From positions 1 through 7,493 of the forward strand of contig JANLPG010000088.1 of NCBI GenBank assembly GCA_031367105.1: a stretch of 7,493 nt of DNA, read 5' to 3'. The translations under genes were made by a program, and so were the position numbers. The notes beneath the pieces were generated by a model. The model saw nothing but the letters and a program-made list of their open reading frames with translations, was not told the origin of the DNA and made no database searches. Numbering within the stretch: the first letter of the stretch is position 1; every line of letters starts with the position of its first letter. This stretch comes from Palsa-1233 sp031367105. GTDB lineage: Bacteria; Gemmatimonadota; Gemmatimonadetes; Gemmatimonadales; GWC2-71-9. Shown piece by piece: positions 1 to 5,017 of this stretch.

Positions 1-660
1 CACCGTGGCATCAAACGAGAGCACACCAGCCGTCGCGCAGACCTTGATCACCTTGGCGCCATACTTCGCCTGCAACCGCACCGCTTCCAGCATCTGGTCG
101 GCACCGTTCGCGACGCCGTCGATCGGCCCCAGCTGCGCCACGCCCGGCGCGAAGCCGGTCACATCGCAATGACCGCCCGTGATACCAATCGCATTCCCCG
201 CGGGAATGATCCGCGGGCCGTCCACGTCGCCACGCTCGATCGCGCGCATCAGCGCGACATCGGCAAAGCCGCTCGCCCCGACATTGCGCACCGTGGTGAA
301 GCCGACCAGCAGCGTCCGCCGCGCGTTGAACACGCCGTGCAACGCCTGGTCGGCGATCGTCTCGCGCACCGAAGCAACGTCGAACCCTGGCCCGATCTGC
401 ATCGTGAGATGGACGTGCGCATCGACCAACCCCGGCATCAACGTGACATCTCCCAGATCGATTACCTCGGCGCCGGCCGGCGCGGCACCGCCGACCTGGA
501 CGATCTTGCCGTCCTGGACCACCACCAGCGCGTCGGTCGAGATCCTGCCAGTGCGGACGTCCAGCATTCGTGCCGCACGGAGGACGACAGGAGGACCGAA
601 CTCGATGGTCGATGGGGGTGTCACGAGAAAGGTCAGCAGCGACAGAACAGGCAACATCAT
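1..660 (-). CDS. Amidohydrolase family protein, N-terminal 220 codons (C-terminus beyond window)
   Basis: This is the N-terminal part of a metal-dependent amidohydrolase of the imidazolonepropionase / Xaa-Pro dipeptidase-like group, enzymes that hydrolyse cyclic or linear amide bonds in a TIM barrel. Reading from ATG at 660-658, the frame stays open to the window edge. Residues 43-80 form the N-terminal beta-sandwich typical of the superfamily, ending in LMPGLVDAHVHL, whose HVH (82-84) supplies two metal-binding histidines. TTVRNVG follows at 122-128, then GGHCD at 162-166, and KVIKVCATAG near 203-212, where K206 is the likely carboxylated metal-bridging lysine. The later histidines and aspartate lie outside the window, so activity cannot be judged. 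Residues 1-16 are hydrophobic (MMLPVLSLLTFLV), suggesting export, although a positively charged n-region is missing; a second ATG at 657 is an equal alternative. The gene is divergent from argF. The substrate cannot be inferred. Confidence 0.85.
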   Translation of the reverse strand, partial: MMLPVLSLLTFLVTPPSTIEFGPPVVLRAARMLDVRTGRISTDALVVVQDGKIVQVGGAAPAGAEVIDLGDVTLMPGLVDAHVHLTMQIGPGFDVASVRETIADQALHGVFNARRTLLVGFTTVRNVGASGFADVALMRAIERGDVDGPRIIPAGNAIGITGGHCDVTGFAPGVAQLGPIDGVANGADQMLEAVRLQAKYGAKVIKVCATAGVLSFDATV

Positions 661-826
661 CGGGGCGGCTCGTGGTGGGTGAGACCTTATAGTACGGTGG
701 AACTGGGGTTTTTGCCCGGGGTGGCAGCAACCGGCCGGATTCACACCGAGAGGATGGCGGCGAGCTGCGGGGGGGCCGCCAGAGGAGGATACTTCCGACG
801 GTTGGCGGCTTCCCCCCGCACCTCGC

Positions 827-853
827 CGCGTGACGGAGGAAATCCGTGTCGCG
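827..853. repeat. Imperfect palindrome upstream of argF
   Basis: Eleven-base arms (CGCGTGACGGA and TCCGTGTCGCG) surround a 5-nt GGAAA centre; 9 of 11 pairs match, with two central mismatches in the arms. It lies 86 bp upstream of the argF start. It could be a repressor operator or a transcript hairpin. It is too GC-rich to resemble a canonical AT-rich ArgR box. It also overlaps a GGAGGA / GTG pair (835-840 and 846-848) that would start an out-of-frame reading frame. Confidence 0.35.
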
Positions 854-895
854 CTCGGCGCGGCAGCTACGGCTGCGCCACTCGCCCCACGGCTT

Positions 896-901
896 TATCT
901 T
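896..901 (+). promoter_or_regulatory. Putative -10 box for the argF operon
   Basis: TATCTT sits in a short AT-rich island within very GC-rich DNA, 38 bp before the argF ATG, and is followed by a second AT-rich patch (CATATT, 907-912). No convincing -35 hexamer stands 16-18 bp upstream. The call rests on base composition and position only. A start of transcription just downstream would give a short leader without a Shine-Dalgarno sequence. Confidence 0.25.
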
Positions 902-939
902 TCTGCCATATTGGCCGACCGACTTCCCCCGGACCACCG

Positions 940-1839
940 ATGCCCAAGCGCGACTTCCTCTCCTTTGCCGATCTGAGCCGCGACGAGTGCCTCGCGCTGC
1001 TCGATCTGGCGCTGGCGATGAAGGCCGGGGAGTACCAGGCGAAGCCGCTGGCGGGGAAGTCCCTCGCGCTCATCTTCGCCAAAAGCAGCACCCGGACCCG
1101 GGTCTCCTTCGAGGTCGGCACCCGCCAACTCGGCGGCGAGCCAATCTTCCTCTCGTCGCGCGATATCCAGCTCGGCCGCGGCGAGCCGATCAAGGATATG
1201 GCGCGGGTGCTCTCGCGCTACGTCGACGGCATAATGATTCGCACCTTCGCCCAGGCCGATCTGCTCGTCCTCGCCGAGTATGCCAGTATCCCCATCATCA
1301 ACGGCCTCACCGATCTGCTCCACCCCTGTCAGCTGCTCGCCGACCTGCTCACCATCAGGGAAGAGTTCGGCACGCTCGATGGCCGCGTGGTGGCGTGGAT
1401 CGGCGATGGCAACAATATGGCCAACTCCTGGATCGAGGCCGCCGGCCTCCTCGGCTTCGAACTGCGACTCGCCTGCCCGGAGGGATACGAGCCCGACCAC
1501 GAGCTGTTCGAGCGCAACGCGCGGAAGACAAAGATTACCATCACCGATGATCCCGCCGAGGCCGTCGTCGGTGCCCACGTGGTGAACACCGATGTCTGGG
1601 CGTCGATGGGGCAGGAGGGCGAGGCCGAGCTGCGGAAGCAGGCGTTCGCGGGCTACTGCGTCGACGAGGCGTTGCTGCGGGGTGCGGCGATCAACGCCAT
1701 CGTGCTGCACTGCCTCCCGGCGCATCGTGGCGAAGAGATCAGCGAGAGCGTCCTCGAAGGGCCGCGGTCGCGGGTGTGGGATGAGGCCGAGAATCGTCTG
1801 CACGCCCAGAAAGCCCTGCTGGCGCTGGTGATGGGATGA
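940..1839 (+). CDS. argF: Ornithine carbamoyltransferase
   Basis: This enzyme transfers the carbamoyl group from carbamoyl phosphate to ornithine to form citrulline in cytoplasmic arginine synthesis. The 299-residue product is of normal length and carries all family signatures: SSTRTR at 49-54 (carbamoyl phosphate binding), HPCQ at 128-131, the DVWASMGQE ornithine loop at 218-226, and HCLP at 257-260 with the catalytic cysteine C258. The frame stays open far upstream (a start at 169 is possible), but the ATG at 940 gives the family's usual N-terminus and the upstream residues are low-complexity. There is no clear Shine-Dalgarno sequence before it. The standard STRTR and SMG motifs argue against acetyl- or succinyl-ornithine variants and against YgeW-type carbamoyltransferases, but these were not tested by alignment. 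It is the first gene of a tight cluster; its TGA overlaps the next ATG in ATGA. No other arginine genes are visible in the window. Confidence 0.95.
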   Translation: MPKRDFLSFADLSRDECLALLDLALAMKAGEYQAKPLAGKSLALIFAKSSTRTRVSFEVGTRQLGGEPIFLSSRDIQLGRGEPIKDMARVLSRYVDGIMIRTFAQADLLVLAEYASIPIINGLTDLLHPCQLLADLLTIREEFGTLDGRVVAWIGDGNNMANSWIEAAGLLGFELRLACPEGYEPDHELFERNARKTKITITDDPAEAVVGAHVVNTDVWASMGQEGEAELRKQAFAGYCVDEALLRGAAINAIVLHCLPAHRGEEISESVLEGPRSRVWDEAENRLHAQKALLALVMG

Positions 1840-2864
1840 GTCGACTCTTCGAGGAACATCGCATCCTGGTGAGCGGGGCGGGGTGCTACGCTGCCGATGG
1901 GTTGGGCCAGTTCGAGGTCACCGGTGCCGACGCGCACGCCTTCGTCAATCGGATCGCGACGCTCGATGTCTCGCTGTTGCCACCCGGTCGGTTCGTGCAC
2001 GCACTGATCCTGCGCGACGACGCCGGCATCCTCGATCGCGTCACCGTCTACCGCTTCCCCGATCGCATTATGCTGCTCGTCGATGCCCAGTTCCGTGAGG
2101 CAGCGTGGGAATACATCGTCGCACGCAAGCGGGGGAATGTCCGCCTGCGCGACATCTCGGACGATGTCGGCCTGATCAGCGTGCGCGGCCCTGCCAGCGC
2201 GACCCGGTTGACACCGCTGATGGACCACGTGCCGGTCGAAGCGGGCGACATCGAGACGGCGCGCTTCGCCGGTGTCGATGTCTTCGCAGGGCGGGCGACC
2301 CTCGATGGCCCCGACGGCGTCGATTTCTTCTGCCGCCGCCGCGATCGCGATTCGCTCGAAACCGGCCTGCGCCACGCCGGGGTCCATCCGGTGATCCGCG
2401 AGGCGTGGGAGCTGCTCCAGCTCGAGTGGGGTGTTGCCCGCGTGGGGATCGAGATCGACCCCGATGATACGCCGCTGGAAGCGGGGCTCGAGTCGCTTGT
2501 CGCCGAAATGAAGGGCGCCCCGTTCCCTGGCGAGACCGCCCTCGCCTCGCGCCGCCGCACCGGCGCCATCAAGCGGCTGGTCGGCTTCCGGGTCCACGGT
2601 GACGACATCCCGCCGGTGAGCGCGCGCGTGAGTGTCGCCGGGCTGATGGTCGATCGGGTGCGTTCGGTCGGCCGGTCACCGCGGGTCGGGATCATCGGAA
2701 TGACCGCGCTCCCCACCTCCGCCGCCACGCCCGGAACGCCGCTGCACTTCGAGGCAGGCAGCCACTCCTGGTCGGGCGAAGTGGTGCGCCGGCCGTTCGT
2801 CTCCCGCAGCGGAATGGCCACCGGCGACACCACCGAGATGCCGGCCGCGAGCCCCAAGCCGTGA
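1836..2864 (+). CDS. GcvT/YgfZ-like folate-binding protein
   Basis: The 342-residue product belongs to the aminomethyltransferase / folate-binding superfamily, whose members hold tetrahydrofolate; GcvT acts in glycine cleavage and YgfZ supports Fe-S cluster assembly. Visible signs are an N-terminal barrel with VTGADAHAFVNRIATLDVSLL (28-48), RDDAGILDRVTVYRF (60-74), the conserved segment GVARVGIEIDPDDTPLEAGL (199-218), and KGAPFPGE (226-233). A C-terminal barrel follows (247-320, including VRSVGRSPRVGIIGMTALP). The YgfZ hallmark is K-G-C-[FY]-x-G-Q-E; here the cysteine position is alanine and QE is reduced to E. The GcvT dipeptide DD of the DDLIVY region reads DR (67-68). It therefore fits neither canonical subgroup. 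No gcvH or gcvP lies nearby. It overlaps argF by 4 nt, so translation is probably coupled. The last 20 residues look unstructured. The family call is solid; the function is unknown. Confidence 0.8.
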   Translation: MSRLFEEHRILVSGAGCYAADGLGQFEVTGADAHAFVNRIATLDVSLLPPGRFVHALILRDDAGILDRVTVYRFPDRIMLLVDAQFREAAWEYIVARKRGNVRLRDISDDVGLISVRGPASATRLTPLMDHVPVEAGDIETARFAGVDVFAGRATLDGPDGVDFFCRRRDRDSLETGLRHAGVHPVIREAWELLQLEWGVARVGIEIDPDDTPLEAGLESLVAEMKGAPFPGETALASRRRTGAIKRLVGFRVHGDDIPPVSARVSVAGLMVDRVRSVGRSPRVGIIGMTALPTSAATPGTPLHFEAGSHSWSGEVVRRPFVSRSGMATGDTTEMPAASPKP

Positions 2865-2880
2865 GCGCCAAGCGGTGAGC
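2854..2880 (+). repeat. 13-bp tandem near-repeat spanning a stop/start junction, with a possible 5-codon minicistron
   Basis: CCAAGCCGTGAGC (2854-2866) is repeated as CCAAGCGGTGAGC (2868-2880), 12 of 13 identical with a period of 14. The first copy holds the TGA stop of the GcvT-like gene inside GTGA (2861-2864). The second holds the GTG start of the moaB-like gene inside GTGA (2875-2878). Translation from the first GTG (2861) gives MSAKR and stops at TGA 2876-2878, which overlaps the second GTG. This looks like a duplicated coupling junction. Confidence 0.5.
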
Positions 2881-3357
2881 GTGCGCATTGGCGTGCTGAT
2901 CATCTCCGATGGTGTCTCGGCCGGTGAGCGCACCGACCGCAGCGGCGCCGCGATCGTGGCGTGGGCGGGAATGAGCGGGCATCAGGTCACGGCCCAAGGC
3001 GTCGTCCCCGACGAGCGCGCGGCGATCGCCTCGAGACTGATCGAATGGGCCGATGGCGCCGCTGCCGATCTGATCCTCACCACCGGTGGCACCGGCCTCG
3101 GCCCCCGCGACGTGACGCCCGAGGCGACCCGGGCGGTCATCACGCGTGAGGCACCCGGCATCAGCGAGGCCATCCGCGCCGCGGCACTGCCGACCGTACC
3201 GACCGCCGCACTGTCGCGCGCCGTGGCGGGGACTCGCGCCGACGCGCTGATTGTCAACCTTCCCGGATCGCTCGGCGGCGTCCGCGACGGACTCGCCGTC
3301 CTGGCACCGCTGATCGACCACATCGCCGCGTTGCTGCGCGGCAACACGGAACACTGA
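2875..3357 (+). CDS. MoaB/Mog-family molybdenum cofactor biosynthesis protein
   Basis: Proteins of this family bind molybdopterin; Mog-type members adenylylate it before metal insertion in the cytoplasm, while E. coli MoaB itself lacks known activity. The 160-residue product is a single MoCF-binding domain of normal length. Residues 4-12 (RIGVLIISD) form the first strand, TTGGTGLGPRDVTPEAT (69-85) is the diagnostic pterin-binding motif, with D79 a candidate for the catalytic acidic position, and NLPGSLGGVRDGL (128-140) is the C-terminal signature. GTG at 2875 is chosen because the first beta-strand begins right after it and the gene then starts 10 nt after the upstream stop. No Shine-Dalgarno sequence is evident; re-initiation from the upstream gene is likely. 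The sequence alone does not let me separate MoaB from Mog or CinA-type domains firmly. No other molybdopterin or molybdoenzyme genes are present. Confidence 0.9.
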   Translation: MSVRIGVLIISDGVSAGERTDRSGAAIVAWAGMSGHQVTAQGVVPDERAAIASRLIEWADGAAADLILTTGGTGLGPRDVTPEATRAVITREAPGISEAIRAAALPTVPTAALSRAVAGTRADALIVNLPGSLGGVRDGLAVLAPLIDHIAALLRGNTEH

Positions 3358-3360
3358 GGC

Positions 3361-4908
3361 GTGGCGATCCAGGCCGTCATCACCCTCTCCGATCTGGAGA
3401 CGGCGGTCCCGCTCGACCGCGCGCTCGAGGCCGCCGGCGTGAGTTGCGCCGTGGTCAACTCCGCCGATGAGGGACGCCACGCGATGCGGCGCGATCACCC
3501 CGCCGTGCTGGTCCTCACCGGCGCCGTCCACGAGGCGCCGGCCTTGCAGCTCGCCGCCTACGCGCGCGATCACGAGATCGCGGTGCTCGCACTGCTCGAG
3601 CCGACCGACGACAATCGCACCGAACGCGCCGCGCGCATCGGTGCCACCGACGTGCTGCTCAAGCCGGTGGAGACCGACGATCTCGTCGCGACCGTGCGCC
3701 GGCTGGTGGAGCGGCGCGAGTTGCAGCGACGCACCGGCATCTTCGGCGAGAGTGCCGCCATCCAGGAAGTGCTCGTGAAGATCGAGCAGATGGCGCCGGT
3801 CTCCAGCACGGTGCTGATCCAGGGCGAGAGCGGGACCGGCAAGGAGCTGGTGGCCAAGGCGATCCACGATCTCTCGCCGCGCCGCGGTCGGCCATTCATC
3901 GCGATCAACTGCGCGGCGCTCCCCGAAACGCTGCTCGAAAGCGAACTCTTCGGTCACGAGAAGGGCGCCTTTACCGGCGCCGCCGAACGTCGTCTCGGCC
4001 GCTTCGAACTTGCCGACACCGGGACGATCTTCCTCGACGAGATCGGCGAGATCCCGGCCAGTGTGCAGGTCAAGCTGCTGCGCGTGCTCGAGACGCGCTC
4101 CTTCTTCCGCCTCGGTGGCGTCGCGCCGATCAAGGTCAATGTCCGCGTGGTCGCCGCGACCAATCGCGCACTCAAGGAGCAGGTCGCGCTGCGCGAGTTC
4201 CGCGACGACCTCTACTACCGACTCAATGTGTTGTCGATCTACCTGCCGCCATTGCGCGAACGGCGCTCCGACATCCCGCTGCTGGTCAAGCGCTTCGTGC
4301 GCGAGTTTGCGATCCAGCACGATCGCACCTTTCCCGGCATCACCCAGGAAGCGATGCAGCGGCTGGTGCAGGCGCCGTGGCCCGGCAACGTCCGGCAACT
4401 CCGCAACCTGATCGAATCGATGGTCGTCCTGGCCCTCGGCAGTGAAGTGCGCGCCGCCGACATCCCGCCCGATGTGACCGAAGGGACCGGTTCGCTGTTG
4501 CCGATGCGACTGCCGCGGATCGAGAGCCGCGACGGCGCCGTGGTGGGTGGGGCGGAGTTCGAGTTCATCCTGCGGTCGCTGATGGAGCTGCGGGTGCAGA
4601 TGGAGGATCTCCGCCGCAGGCTGGAGGAACGCCACGACCCCGTGCAGCTCATCGAGGTCTCCGACTCCTCCTATGCCCCATCTGTCGCAATTCCAGTCAC
4701 ATCGCTCGGGCCAGTCTCGGCCGAGGAGGAGCCGGAGCCCGAGCCGGTGGTGATCTACCGGGCGGGGATGACAATGGCCGAGGTGGAACAGAAGACCATC
4801 GTGGCGGTGCTGGAGCAGCTCAAGGGGAACCGGCGGCGCGCGGCCCAGCTCCTCGGCATCGGGGAGCGGACTCTGTACCGGAAGCTGAAGGAGTTCGGTA
4901 TCGCCTAA
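3361..4908 (+). CDS. Sigma-54-dependent activator (NtrC family) with degenerate receiver domain
   Basis: This is an enhancer-binding AAA+ protein that remodels sigma-54 RNA polymerase. The 515 residues comprise a receiver-like domain (about 4-118), the AAA+ domain (about 127-360), a long linker (about 375-465) and a Fis-type helix-turn-helix (about 484-513). The AAA+ domain is complete: Walker A GESGTGKE (155-162), the sigma-54 contact loop GAFTGA (202-207), Walker B TIFLDE (222-227), FRDDLYYRLNV (280-290) and LRERRSDIP (298-306). The receiver keeps the lysine of LLKP (K101), but the phosphoacceptor aspartate position reads LVLTG, with T53, and the acidic pair is reduced to SD (10-11). Classical phosphorylation is therefore unlikely. 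The linker holds a probable coiled coil (401-425) and an acidic E/P run (455-462). The GTG start at 3361 lies 3 nt after the moaB-like stop. Target promoters cannot be identified here. Confidence 0.93.
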   Translation: MAIQAVITLSDLETAVPLDRALEAAGVSCAVVNSADEGRHAMRRDHPAVLVLTGAVHEAPALQLAAYARDHEIAVLALLEPTDDNRTERAARIGATDVLLKPVETDDLVATVRRLVERRELQRRTGIFGESAAIQEVLVKIEQMAPVSSTVLIQGESGTGKELVAKAIHDLSPRRGRPFIAINCAALPETLLESELFGHEKGAFTGAAERRLGRFELADTGTIFLDEIGEIPASVQVKLLRVLETRSFFRLGGVAPIKVNVRVVAATNRALKEQVALREFRDDLYYRLNVLSIYLPPLRERRSDIPLLVKRFVREFAIQHDRTFPGITQEAMQRLVQAPWPGNVRQLRNLIESMVVLALGSEVRAADIPPDVTEGTGSLLPMRLPRIESRDGAVVGGAEFEFILRSLMELRVQMEDLRRRLEERHDPVQLIEVSDSSYAPSVAIPVTSLGPVSAEEEPEPEPVVIYRAGMTMAEVEQKTIVAVLEQLKGNRRRAAQLLGIGERTLYRKLKEFGIA

Positions 4909-5017
4909 GTGACGATCTGGCAATCCGTTGACTCGGCTCACCTCTTGACACTTCTCAACTGACTCGCCAACTTGCAGCGAACTCCTCCCTTCGAGTTAAC
5001 CCGCGCCCCGGGCTCTC
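4909..5017 (+). promoter_or_regulatory. Gap with possible promoter for the sensor diguanylate cyclase gene
   Basis: This 109-bp gap is the only sizeable break on the plus strand after argF. It contains TTGACT (4928-4933) and a perfect -35 hexamer TTGACA (4945-4950), but the bases 16-18 bp beyond each show no good -10 hexamer. A small inverted repeat, AACTC (4980-4984) with GAGTT (4993-4997), lies just before the next start. No U-rich terminator hairpin follows the activator gene, so read-through is possible. TAA at 4997-4999 closes the downstream frame and makes GTG 5018 its first available start. Confidence 0.3.

Larger units (their letters stand above)
661..939. promoter_or_regulatory. Divergent intergenic region between the amidohydrolase gene and argF
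   Basis: This 279-bp stretch separates two divergent starts and should carry promoters for both. It contains a 7-bp GC-rich stem (TGGCGGC at 755-761 with GCCGCCA at 775-781, 13-nt loop that includes most of a run of seven G). It also has purine-rich AGGAGG at 783-788 with no start codon at a usable distance, an imperfect palindrome at 827-853, and an AT-rich TATCTT box at 896-901. Facing the amidohydrolase, the minus strand reads TACTATAAGG around 681-690, a weak -10 candidate without a matching -35. The reading frames that cross this region are low-complexity shadows, and I see no credible gene here. Confidence 0.5.

Noticed and set aside
717..781. Possible terminator hairpins in the divergent region
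   Set aside because: The stems are GC-rich but no T-tract follows on either strand, and no gene ends there.
11..937. Minus-strand 308-residue frame over the amidohydrolase region
   Set aside because: The true amidohydrolase frame is a different one, starting at 660 and showing the HVH and KVIK motifs; this frame is its shadow.
846..1550. Plus-strand frame with a good GGAGGA ribosome site and GTG start
   Set aside because: It runs out of frame through most of argF and gives an R/P-rich product with no family features. Only the start signal is of interest, and it is listed with the palindrome.
4918..4933. Possible sigma-54 promoter TGGCAATCCGTTGACT before the sensor gene
   Set aside because: The spacing between GG and the -12 element is one base short and the -12 GC reads GA, so the match is too poor to call despite the upstream sigma-54 activator.
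2692..4941. A 749-residue open frame on the minus strand, antisense to three genes
   Set aside because: It is a by-product of high GC content opposite well-supported genes (GcvT-like, moaB-like, sigma-54 activator). The translation is rich in R, D, H and G with no recognisable motif.
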